Below are positions 1 through 5,667 of a stretch of DNA of 7,152 bases, in pieces. The translations under genes and the position numbers were made by a program. The stretch is taken from contig JAIFNK010000040.1 of the NCBI GenBank assembly GCA_020047775.1, positions 1 to 7,152 on the forward strand. Reading direction: 5' to 3'. Position 1 is the first letter of the stretch, and each line of letters opens with the position of its first letter. Below the pieces are notes generated by a model, which saw only the letters and a program-made list of their open reading frames with translations, ran no database searches and was not told the DNA's origin. The DNA comes from Akkermansia sp. (lineage in GTDB: Bacteria; Verrucomicrobiota; Verrucomicrobiia; Verrucomicrobiales; Akkermansiaceae).

Positions 1-364
1 CCACCGATCCCACCCTCAGCAGGCGCTCGGATTCATCCGGTTTGAAGCGGTCCGTGCGGCGGGCCAGCGTGCGGCCGGGGATGCCCAGAATTTCCGCAAG
101 CTCCTCGGTGGAAATGCCGAGATCCGCGCGGAGTTGCTCGAAGGCACTCCGCGGCACACCTTGGCGCAAAGCCTCGCGCACCTGCTTGAAACTGCTGCCA
201 GCACTTGCCGAAGCCCTTAGCCCGAAGTGGCGCAGCACCCCCAACCAATGATCCACCGCTTCCAACAGAGCCGGTTCCTTGGCGCTGCCGTAGGTGGTGA
301 TGGGTGACTCCACGCGCCCGGAAAGCCCGGGGCCTTGATCTCCGTCTTGTAAGGTGTCTGCCAT
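1..364 (-). CDS. Xre/MbcA/ParS-type antitoxin of an RES/Xre toxin-antitoxin system (N-terminal part, cut by window edge)
   Basis: The minus strand reads open from ATG at 364-362 to the window edge, giving 121 codons and no stop. The first ~40 residues are low in recognisable features. Residues ~72-121 carry a helix-turn-helix region: FEQLRADLGISTEELAEILG, then IPGRTLARR, then a charged segment ending DESERLLRVGSV. That order (LG-S-EELAE-LGI, RTLARR, ESERLLR) is typical of the N-terminal HTH domain of antitoxins paired with RES-domain toxins, which deplete NAD+. The C-terminal toxin-binding domain (DUF2384) and the RES toxin would lie beyond position 1 and are not seen. Family knowledge: such antitoxins neutralise the toxin and repress their own promoter. 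An in-frame ATG at 373-371 is an alternative start, adding MCR. Neither start has a clear ribosome binding site. A solitary MbcA/ParS-like regulator without a toxin remains possible. Confidence 0.82.
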   Translation of the reverse strand, partial: MADTLQDGDQGPGLSGRVESPITTYGSAKEPALLEAVDHWLGVLRHFGLRASASAGSSFKQVREALRQGVPRSAFEQLRADLGISTEELAEILGIPGRTLARRTDRFKPDESERLLRVGSV

Positions 365-370
365 ACGGCA

Positions 371-399
371 CATATAATCCGCCAAATGCCTGATGTCAC
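371..399 (-). promoter_or_regulatory. Possible promoter of the antitoxin gene
   Basis: On the minus strand, GTGACA (399-394; five of six matches to TTGACA) is followed after 17 bases by TATATG (376-371), a moderate -10 match. Transcription from it would start near 364, the first base of the antitoxin ATG, implying a leaderless or nearly leaderless message. This would agree with the missing ribosome binding site. The two ATCAAAAT copies just upstream (428-421 and 412-405, 16 bases apart) could be operator sites for autoregulation. All of this is inference from short matches. Confidence 0.25.
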
Positions 400-404
400 G
401 TTTT

Positions 405-428
405 ATTTTGATTCCGCGGGATTTTGAT
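405..428. repeat. Two direct copies of ATTTTGAT spaced 16 bp apart
   Basis: ATTTTGAT occurs at 405-412 and 421-428, separated by TTCCGCGGG-type GC-rich sequence that contains the palindrome CCGCGG. The copies lie just upstream of the proposed antitoxin promoter, where an Xre-type repressor would be expected to bind. The 16-bp period is not an integer number of helical turns, so the two copies would face different sides of the DNA unless the protein bends it. They could be coincidental in an AT-rich patch. Confidence 0.25.
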
Positions 429-725
429 CGGGAAAAATGCAGCGGCACTCGTTAAGCCGCCACTTCGGGGGTGAGGGATGAGGTCATTTTTCCCGGGTTG
501 CCATCGAAAAAGGACGCCCGTTTTGCGGCTATCTCCGGTAGGTTTTGCGGAAGGAACTGCGCTCGGTTGGCCCCGACCGCATTCCGTCCAGTGACGACGA
601 GCTCGTCCCCAGCGTGGCTGGAACTTTCGCAACCGGGGAGTAACTCACTTATCTTGAGTTGGATAGCCTTGTTGATGATGAGGCTTGCGTGGTCGGACGT
701 CGCACGCCAAGCTCGCGCACTAATT

Positions 726-1973
726 ATGAGCGAACGACGCGTCGTCATCACCGGCATTGGATGTATCACCCCACTTGGCAAGGACTTGGCGACCACTTGG
801 GATGGTCTCAAGGAGGGCCGTAGTGGCATCGGAACCATTACCCAGTTCGACCCCGCACCGTTCGATTGTAAAATCGGCGGCGAGGTGAAGGATTTCAACG
901 CGGACGATTATTTCAACGTCCCCAAAGACGCCCGGCGCTCGGACCGCTACGTGCAGCTCGCCGTGGCTGCCTCCAAGATGGCGATGGAGGATTGTGGAAT
1001 TGATATTTCCACCATCGATTCCCGCCGCTTCGGCGTGATGGTCGGCAGCGGCATCGGTGGTCTCTCGACGCTTGAGCGCGAGCACTCAACCTACATGACC
1101 AAGGGTCCGAAGCGGGTTTCCGCGTTCACGATCCCGATGATGATTTCCAACATCGCCAGCGGCATCATTTCCATGGAATACGGCCTGCACGGACCGAACA
1201 TGGTGATCGTCACCGCCTGCGCGACGTCGAACCACAACATCGGCGAAGCCTGGCGCATCATCAAATTCGGCGACGCGGACGCCTTCGTCTGCGGCGGCGC
1301 GGAAGCCGCGATCCTGCCGATGGGGCTCGCTGGATTCAGCAGCATGAAGGCGCTCAGCACCCGCAACGACGAGCCCGAGCGCGCGTCGCGGCCGTTCGAT
1401 AAAAACCGCGACGGTTTTGTGATGGGCGAAGGTGCCGGCGTGGTCGTCATCGAGGAACTCGAACACGCTCTCAAGCGCGGCGCCCGCATCTACGCCGAGC
1501 TCATCGGCTATGGCGTCAGCGCGGATGCCTATCACCTCAGCGCTCCCTCGCCGGACGGCAGCGGCCCTGCGTATGCCATCGGCATGGCGCTCAGACACGG
1601 GAAAAAGAACCCCGAAGACGTCGATTATCTCAACGCCCACGCCACTTCCACCGGTCTCGGCGATGTGGCGGAAACCAAGGCGATCAAACTCGCATTTGGC
1701 GACTACGCGACGAACGGCCTGATGGTCAGCTCCACCAAGTCGATGACCGGCCACATGCTCGGCGCGGCCGGCGGCGTGGAGCTCATTGCAAGCATCATGG
1801 CGATCAAGGACAGCGTCATTCCGCCGACGATCAACGTGGACGACCAGGACCCCGAGTGCGATCTGGACGTGGTTCCCAACATCGCCCGCGAAGTGCCGGT
1901 CAAGGTCGCCCTCAGTAACAGCTTCGGCTTCGGCGGTCACAATGCGTCGGTGCTCGTCAGCAAGTTCGAGTGA
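726..1973 (+). CDS. fabF: 3-oxoacyl-[acyl-carrier-protein] synthase II (FabF, KAS II)
   Basis: This 415-residue protein is the usual length for FabF, the thiolase-fold enzyme that condenses malonyl-ACP with acyl-ACP in fatty acid elongation in the cytoplasm. It opens with MSERRVVITGIG, the classic start of the family. The nucleophile is Cys165 in VTACATSNH. The two catalytic histidines are His305 in NAHATST and His343 in TKSMTGHMLGAAG, with Lys338 just before. The gatekeeper-type segment SNSFGFGGHN lies near the C-terminus. NAHATST followed by GLGD differs slightly from the more common NAHGTSTPLGD but keeps the histidine. ATG at 726 was chosen because homology begins exactly there. The frame is open back to 471, but those 85 codons are not FabF-like. 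No Shine-Dalgarno sequence is visible. No acpP lies next to it in this window. The thioesterase gene overlaps its stop, so the two are probably co-expressed. A specialised KAS in a secondary lipid pathway is possible. Confidence 0.95.
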   Translation: MSERRVVITGIGCITPLGKDLATTWDGLKEGRSGIGTITQFDPAPFDCKIGGEVKDFNADDYFNVPKDARRSDRYVQLAVAASKMAMEDCGIDISTIDSRRFGVMVGSGIGGLSTLEREHSTYMTKGPKRVSAFTIPMMISNIASGIISMEYGLHGPNMVIVTACATSNHNIGEAWRIIKFGDADAFVCGGAEAAILPMGLAGFSSMKALSTRNDEPERASRPFDKNRDGFVMGEGAGVVVIEELEHALKRGARIYAELIGYGVSADAYHLSAPSPDGSGPAYAIGMALRHGKKNPEDVDYLNAHATSTGLGDVAETKAIKLAFGDYATNGLMVSSTKSMTGHMLGAAGGVELIASIMAIKDSVIPPTINVDDQDPECDLDVVPNIAREVPVKVALSNSFGFGGHNASVLVSKFE

Positions 1974-2380
1974 CCTCGCCGATGGAAAATCCGGTGCATC
2001 GGCAGGCGGGAGAGATCGCATTCGGCGATACCGATGCCAGCGGCTGGATGCACTTTCCGAATATTTTCAAATACGTGGAAGCGGCGGAACACGCGTTTCT
2101 GCGCTCGCGGGGAATTCTCGTTTTCGACCGTGCCGAAGGCGGCTGGCCGCGGGTGAAAGTCGCTTGCGATTACAAGCGGCCGTTCCAATGCGGCGACTCA
2201 TTCGAGGTGCTGCTAGGCATTGCCCGGATCGGCGCGTCGTCGGTCACCTGGAATTTTGAAGTCACTAACACCGCCGGAGAAACCGCCGCTTTCGGCAGCA
2301 TGACGAACGTGCGCGTGGATCACCAAGGAAGGCCGAAGTTGATTTCCGACGACGAGCGGCAACAACTGCAGGCGGAATAA
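1970..2380 (+). CDS. Hotdog-fold acyl-CoA thioesterase (YbgC/4-hydroxybenzoyl-CoA thioesterase family)
   Basis: This 136-residue protein matches the usual length of single-domain hotdog thioesterases, which hydrolyse acyl-CoA or acyl-ACP thioesters. Near the N-terminus it has IAFGDTDASGWMHFPNIFKY, the family signature: the first Asp of DTD (residue 20) is the expected catalytic residue, followed by the glycine and the start of the long hotdog helix with VEAAEHAFL. Later residues (RVKVACDYKRPFQCGDSFEV, then a beta-rich half) fit the same fold. The GTG at 1970 overlaps the fabF stop in a GTGA arrangement, suggesting translational coupling. An ATG at 1982 (MENPVHRQ) is an equally reasonable start that would remove four residues. 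The last two codons and the stop (GCG GAA TAA) lie inside a 25-bp repeat that recurs at 4081. The substrate is unknown; being next to fabF suggests acyl chains. Confidence 0.85.
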   Translation: MTSPMENPVHRQAGEIAFGDTDASGWMHFPNIFKYVEAAEHAFLRSRGILVFDRAEGGWPRVKVACDYKRPFQCGDSFEVLLGIARIGASSVTWNFEVTNTAGETAAFGSMTNVRVDHQGRPKLISDDERQQLQAE

Positions 2381-2396
2381 ATTCCGCGCTCCAATT
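2372..2396 (+). repeat. Copy 1 of a 25-bp palindrome-containing repeat
   Basis: These 25 bases are identical to 4081-4105. The left part is a perfect inverted repeat, GCGGAAT-AA-ATTCCGC (2372-2387), followed by GCTCCAATT. This copy overlaps the 3' end of the thioesterase gene and supplies its final two sense codons and its TAA stop. It ends four bases before the rsmI start codon. Here the stem is limited to 7 bp, because the flanking bases (2371 and 2388) do not pair. Confidence 0.85.
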
Positions 2397-2399
2397 TTC

Positions 2400-3095
2400 A
2401 TGGAACCCTCCTCCGAAATCTCCGGCCGCGTCATCCTCGTCCCGACGCCCATCGGCAACATGGCGGACATCACGCTCCGCGCCCTGGAAATCCTCCGCAG
2501 CGCGGACCGCATCGCCTGCGAGGACACCCGGCACTCCGGACAGTTGTTAGCGCATCACGGAATTTCCGGAAAACCACTCGTCTCGCTCCACGAACACAAC
2601 GAAGCCCGCCGCGCGCCGGACCTCATCGCCGCCGCCAGGGCGGGGGAGACCATCGCCGTCATCAGCGATGCGGGCATGCCTGGCATATCGGATCCGGGCT
2701 ATCGGCTCGTCCAGGCCTGCATCGAGTCCGGCACGCCGCTCGAAGTCCTGCCCGGGCCATCCGCGGTCATCACCGCGCTGATCGGTTCCGGGTTTCCCTG
2801 CCACGCATTCCGCTTCGGCGGGTTTCTCTCGGTGAAATCCGGCAAGCGCCGCAGCGCTCTAACTGCCGCGCTGGAGTCGGGCGAAACCGGCATCTTCTTC
2901 GAGTCGCCGCACCGGATTGTCTCCACGCTGGAAATCCTCGCCGAGGTGAATTCCCTCGCCCGCACCTGCGTCGCCCGCGAGCTGACGAAGAAGTTCGAGA
3001 CCTATCACCGCGGCACTGCGGCCGAGGTGCTGGCGTATTTCCAGGCACATCCGCCGAAGGGCGAGATCGTGCTGCTGGTTCACGCGCCGGATTGA
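2400..3095 (+). CDS. rsmI: 16S rRNA (cytidine-1402-2'-O)-methyltransferase RsmI
   Basis: RsmI uses S-adenosylmethionine to methylate the 2'-OH of C1402 in the decoding centre of 16S rRNA. The 231-residue protein is a tetrapyrrole-methylase-fold enzyme with the family motifs in order: VPTPIGNMADIT (residues 14-25), EDTRHSGQLL (41-50), ISDAGMPGISDPGYRLV (89-104), LPGPSA (117-122), FGGFLS (139-144), FFESPHRI (166-173) and RELTKKFE (193-200). It ends at KGEIVLLVHAPD, right after the catalytic domain. E. coli RsmI is about 286 residues, so the extra C-terminal helical domain is absent here. The ATG at 2400 lies 19 bases after the thioesterase stop, in the same direction, and no Shine-Dalgarno sequence precedes it because the gap is filled by a repeat. 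It is probably transcribed with fabF and the thioesterase gene. Confidence 0.95.
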   Translation: MEPSSEISGRVILVPTPIGNMADITLRALEILRSADRIACEDTRHSGQLLAHHGISGKPLVSLHEHNEARRAPDLIAAARAGETIAVISDAGMPGISDPGYRLVQACIESGTPLEVLPGPSAVITALIGSGFPCHAFRFGGFLSVKSGKRRSALTAALESGETGIFFESPHRIVSTLEILAEVNSLARTCVARELTKKFETYHRGTAAEVLAYFQAHPPKGEIVLLVHAPD

Positions 3096-3117
3096 ACGGG
3101 GTGGAATGATCCCTTTC

Positions 3118-3197
3118 GGACTGCGGGAACATGTTCCCGCTTTCCCACTGGCCGACATGTCGGCCAGTGGGAAAGCTCCGACATGTCGGAGCAGTCC
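3118..3197. repeat. 80-bp clover-leaf element of three abutting perfect palindromes, possibly a REP-like element or bidirectional terminator
   Basis: Three perfect palindromes tile without gaps: 3123-3140 (GCGGGAACATGTTCCCGC, 18 bp), 3141-3174 (34 bp) and 3175-3192 (GCTCCGACATGTCGGAGC, 18 bp). Each is centred on ACATGT. An outer inverted repeat, GGACTGC at 3118-3124 and GCAGTCC at 3191-3197, encloses all three, and the whole element is symmetric about 3157.5. As single-stranded DNA or RNA it could fold as a stem with three hairpin arms. The left and right arms differ in stem sequence but each is perfectly self-complementary. It lies between the convergent rsmI and apbE genes. There is no T-tract, so it is not a standard intrinsic terminator. 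A REP/BIME-type dispersed repeat is the favoured reading, inferred from form only. Confidence 0.85.
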
Positions 3198-3215
3198 ACA
3201 CCGTGGCGACCCGGA

Positions 3216-4058
3216 TTAAACCAAAGGCGAGACCTTGCCGTCGCGGTCGATGTAAACCGCGCCGACGGTGTCGTCTCCGGCGACGAAGTCGGCGATCACT
3301 TCCGGCTCCAACAGCATCAACGCGGTGGACCAGATTTCCGCCAGTGCGGCTTGCGGTGCCGTGACCCACACCCGCTCGCAGGATCGCGACGGCATGGCGT
3401 CGTCACCGCCGGGATGGATGATGTGGCTGCCTTGGATGCCGGTGCCGGAAGCGCTGAGGGATTGGTTGAAAAGCGGGAGGCGCGCCGACTCCCCGCCACC
3501 GGCGAGCTCGACCGGCCACGCGTCCGGCCCGAAGGCTAACAACGAACTCGCTCCGGCTGTTAGTAGCCCGCCCTCCGCGCCCCAGTCGAGGAGGATCTCC
3601 CTCAACTGATCGAGCGCGAAGCCCTTGCCGATGCCTCCGAGGTCGATCTCGCGGCCGGGTTCGTCACAGGTGACGGCGGCGATGTCCGGATGGATCGTGA
3701 GCCGCCCGAGCAGTGGTGGGACATCGCCGGTGTCGCCCGATTTCCGGTGCTCGATGCGGCGGCCAAGCGTGATGTCGAACAAGCCGCCGGTGCGGGCGTG
3801 GGCGTCGAGCGCGGCGAGCAGACACTGGTGGGTGGACTCGCTGATGTAGAGGGTTTCCCCGGCTGCGAGGTGGTTGATGCGGGAAACGTCGCTGTCGTCG
3901 ATGAAGCGGCTGAGACGGGCTTCGAGGAAATCGAGGTGAGCGAAACACTCCCTGGCCATCCCGGCCGCGAGTGATGCTTCGGCTGCTTGGATGCGCAGTT
4001 GGAAAGTCGTGTTCATCGCTTCGTGGGTGAAGAGATGGGAGGGTGGGAGCGGGGTCAT
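3216..4058 (-). CDS. apbE: FAD:protein FMN transferase (ApbE family), without signal peptide
   Basis: ApbE enzymes transfer FMN from FAD to a threonine or serine of target flavoproteins, using Mg2+. The 280-residue product shows the family motifs in order: EAMNTTFQLRI (13-23), RLSRFIDDSDVSRIN (48-62), TGGLFDITLG (90-99), EIDLGGIGKGFALD (137-150), LTAGASSLLAFG (166-177), SASG (202-205), SHIIHPGG (211-218) and ALAEIWSTALMLL (238-250). The last motif usually reads AD-x-x-x-T, with Asp and Thr contacting the metal; here the Asp position is Glu241. The N-terminus (MTPLPPSHLFTHEAM) has no signal peptide or lipobox, unlike the common lipoprotein form, so a cytoplasmic location is inferred. ATG at 4058-4056 is the start; a TTG at 4103 in the same frame would only translate an intergenic repeat. 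It lies 48 bases downstream of the agl23-like gene, probably in one operon. No flavoprotein target is encoded in the window. Confidence 0.9.
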   Translation of the reverse strand: MTPLPPSHLFTHEAMNTTFQLRIQAAEASLAAGMARECFAHLDFLEARLSRFIDDSDVSRINHLAAGETLYISESTHQCLLAALDAHARTGGLFDITLGRRIEHRKSGDTGDVPPLLGRLTIHPDIAAVTCDEPGREIDLGGIGKGFALDQLREILLDWGAEGGLLTAGASSLLAFGPDAWPVELAGGGESARLPLFNQSLSASGTGIQGSHIIHPGGDDAMPSRSCERVWVTAPQAALAEIWSTALMLLEPEVIADFVAGDDTVGAVYIDRDGKVSPLV

Positions 4059-4080
4059 GGAGCGGCTTCGGGGATTTCGC

Positions 4081-4105
4081 GCGGAATAAATTCCGCGCTC
4101 CAATT
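4081..4105 (-). repeat. Copy 2 of the 25-bp palindrome-containing repeat
   Basis: These 25 bases are identical to 2372-2396. In this copy the inverted repeat extends to 9-bp arms with a 2-base loop, GCGCGGAATAAATTCCGCGC at 4079-4098. It lies in the 48-bp gap between the agl23-like gene (stop codon ends at 4107, one base away) and apbE. Relative to the genes it follows, this copy is in the opposite orientation to copy 1. Both copies sit exactly at a 3' gene end and before the next start codon. Confidence 0.85.
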
Positions 4106-4106
4106 G

Positions 4107-5606
4107 TTATTTTTCGTCCTTCCATGAATTCCAGATGTCATTTCTCACGAACAGCACCACGGGCACTCCGGCGCGCAGGCCGCGGGGAAGCGGCGTGTGG
4201 GTTTGTTGGAGCTGGCTGGCGACCGCGTCCTCCACCTCGGGCATGGCGAAGACCAGCGGCATCCTGGTTAGGTCGGCGGAGGGCGTCGGCCAGTAGCCGA
4301 TTTTCCCGAAGGAGCGGAGATACCACGGCAGCGGCCAGTAGTCGGAGCCGACGACGGCAATGGGCTCCAGCGTGCGGCCGGGGGCGATCTGTTGGAGTTG
4401 TTTGAGCCATGGTTCCAGGGTCTCCATCTCGTTGCGGGTCGGGACGTAGGCGAAGGGGTTCCGGTCATCCGAAGCAAAGCGTCCGGTGGCGTGCCGGGTT
4501 TGATGGAACTGGGTGACCAGCGCCACAACCACCAGCAGGCAGAGCGAAACCTTCACCCACGGCCGATTGCGTGAAAATCCCGCGACTCCGAAGCCGGCGA
4601 GCAGGCAGACATGCGCCCATGGCAGACAGGCGAGCCACGGCGTTTTATAGGCGATGAGGCTGTAAATCGCGAAGTGCCCGACCGCCGCGTAGGCGATGAA
4701 GCGGATGATGAAGCGACCTTCCGGACGACGGAACGTGGAGACGTAACCTAGCAGCGCGAGGATCACCACCGGCGTGCCGAACCACCAGACGCCACCGGAT
4801 TTGACCGGAAGCGCGAGCAGTTGCAGGTAATAACCGAACGGCTTGTCATGCCCGTCCACGGTTTCATAAACGAAGAACGTGCGCACCGCGTCGATGGCCC
4901 CGCCGGGTTGGCGGAATCCATCGGTGTAGAAAAACCCGGCGACCACGGCGGCGGTGAGCATCGAGGTGGCGACCGGAAGCCGGTAGTCCCGCCAGGCGGA
5001 AATCCACCATGCCCGGTCGAGTTGTTTTCGGTTTTCCAGCGCGATCCAAACGGCGCCCCCCGACCACGCGAGCATGCTGATGGCGAAGCTCTCCTTGGTG
5101 GCGAACATCAGGCCGACGAACACCCCCGGGATCCCGTAGCGCGGCGCACGCGTCAGCGAGACGAGCGCCAGCATCCCGCACAACACGAGCAGCGATTCGT
5201 GGATGAACATCCGGCTGTAGTAAACCAGCAGCGGCGAGGTCGCGAACAGCGCGGCGGCCAGCAGCACCGGAGCGTCGCCGAAGCGCCTGCGCCACAGCAG
5301 CGGGACAAGGACCAGCAGCGTCCCGGCGATCGCGGTTAGGACGCGCGGCGGAGTCTGGGTCATTTCGCCCCAGCGGCTTTGGCCGTTCAGTTTGCACATC
5401 AGGCCGGCGAGGCTGCTGAGCGTGGGGCCATGATAGTGAAACGGATCGAACCGATAGTCGCCCGACTCCATCCGGGCGGAGGTGATGCGTGCGCCGGTGG
5501 CCTCATCCGCATGGAACGGGCGCTTGGAAAGCTGGTCGAAACGCAGCGCCCCCCCAACTCCGATCACGGCGATCCAACAGGCGATGGTGAGCGCTAACCT
5601 CGTCAA
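4107..5606 (-). CDS. Agl23-like GT-C fold membrane glycosyltransferase-type protein (TIGR03663-like)
   Basis: This 499-residue protein has a first membrane segment at ~4-22, then KRPFHADEATGARI (acidic pair Asp34-Glu35 in the first outer loop) and FHYHGPTL (56-63). This layout is typical of GT-C enzymes that take sugars from polyprenyl phosphate carriers. Further hydrophobic segments follow through ~375, among them LLVLVPLLW, LLAAALFATSPLLVYY, MLTAAVVAGFFY, TPVVILALLGY and VSLCLLVVVALV. The last ~120 residues are soluble and contain GSDYWPLPWYLRSF, a motif I associate with the Agl23/TIGR03663 group. That group is named for a link to lipid-linked sugar flipping, but its activity is not firmly established. 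The start is TTG at 5606-5604; no in-frame ATG lies between it and the upstream TAA (5648-5646), and the first internal ATG would delete TM1 and the acidic motif. apbE follows in the same direction, and a GT2 gene is divergent. Confidence 0.82.
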   Translation of the reverse strand: MTRLALTIACWIAVIGVGGALRFDQLSKRPFHADEATGARITSARMESGDYRFDPFHYHGPTLSSLAGLMCKLNGQSRWGEMTQTPPRVLTAIAGTLLVLVPLLWRRRFGDAPVLLAAALFATSPLLVYYSRMFIHESLLVLCGMLALVSLTRAPRYGIPGVFVGLMFATKESFAISMLAWSGGAVWIALENRKQLDRAWWISAWRDYRLPVATSMLTAAVVAGFFYTDGFRQPGGAIDAVRTFFVYETVDGHDKPFGYYLQLLALPVKSGGVWWFGTPVVILALLGYVSTFRRPEGRFIIRFIAYAAVGHFAIYSLIAYKTPWLACLPWAHVCLLAGFGVAGFSRNRPWVKVSLCLLVVVALVTQFHQTRHATGRFASDDRNPFAYVPTRNEMETLEPWLKQLQQIAPGRTLEPIAVVGSDYWPLPWYLRSFGKIGYWPTPSADLTRMPLVFAMPEVEDAVASQLQQTHTPLPRGLRAGVPVVLFVRNDIWNSWKDEK

Positions 5607-5667
5607 ATGATGAAATACGACGAAAGAAACGATTGGCCCGCAATGTTAATCTGGTGCATTCAAATCC
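5607..5667. promoter_or_regulatory. Divergent intergenic region between the agl23-like gene and the GT2 gene
   Basis: Only 61 bp separate the two divergent start codons, so any promoters for the two genes must overlap here or lie within the coding sequences. The stretch is more AT-rich than its surroundings. I could not pick a convincing -35/-10 pair on either strand, and no Shine-Dalgarno sequence precedes either start. Its regulatory role is inferred from position alone. Confidence 0.4.

Larger units (their letters stand above)
365..725. other. Intergenic region between antitoxin and fabF
   Basis: This 361-bp stretch separates two divergently read genes. Its left end (about 401-440) is AT-rich compared with the rest and contains ATTTTGAT twice, at 405-412 and 421-428. 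The rest has no recognisable gene, RNA or terminator. A 12-bp perfect palindrome, GACGAGCTCGTC, lies at 596-607. A plus-strand frame stays open into fabF from 471, but its sequence is not FabF-like. A minus-strand frame also ends at 452. No strong promoter for fabF could be picked out; TTGAGT at 654-659 has no good -10 partner at the usual distance. Confidence 0.6.

Noticed and set aside
373..378. Perfect TATAAT on the plus strand
   Set aside because: No -35-like hexamer at 16-18 bp upstream (TTGTAA is 20 bp away), and it is 350 bp from the nearest plus-strand gene.
471..725. 85-codon N-terminal extension of fabF in the same frame
   Set aside because: The extension is not FabF-like, and family homology starts exactly at MSERRVVITGIG (726); the open frame is probably chance in GC-rich DNA.
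1086..2021. Long minus-strand frame (311 codons) opposite fabF
   Set aside because: It lies antisense to a confidently identified gene and is rich in Asp, His, Ala and Arg, as mirror frames of GC-rich genes usually are.
3123..3192. CRISPR array or LexA-type operator cluster
   Set aside because: The units are abutting palindromes of unequal length with no spacers, so not CRISPR; GAACATGTTC has two bases between half-sites rather than the four of the GAAC-N4-GTTC LexA box.
3118..3197. Standard Rho-independent terminator
   Set aside because: The hairpins are strong but no T-rich tract follows on either strand.
4059..4103. Upstream TTG start for apbE giving MERGIYSARNPRSRS
   Set aside because: These codons are a translation of the 25-bp intergenic repeat and its flank; ATG at 4058 fits the family better.
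4821..5339. 172-codon plus-strand frame inside the agl23-like gene
   Set aside because: Highly Arg/Gly/Pro/Glu-biased and antisense to a protein with a clear membrane pattern.
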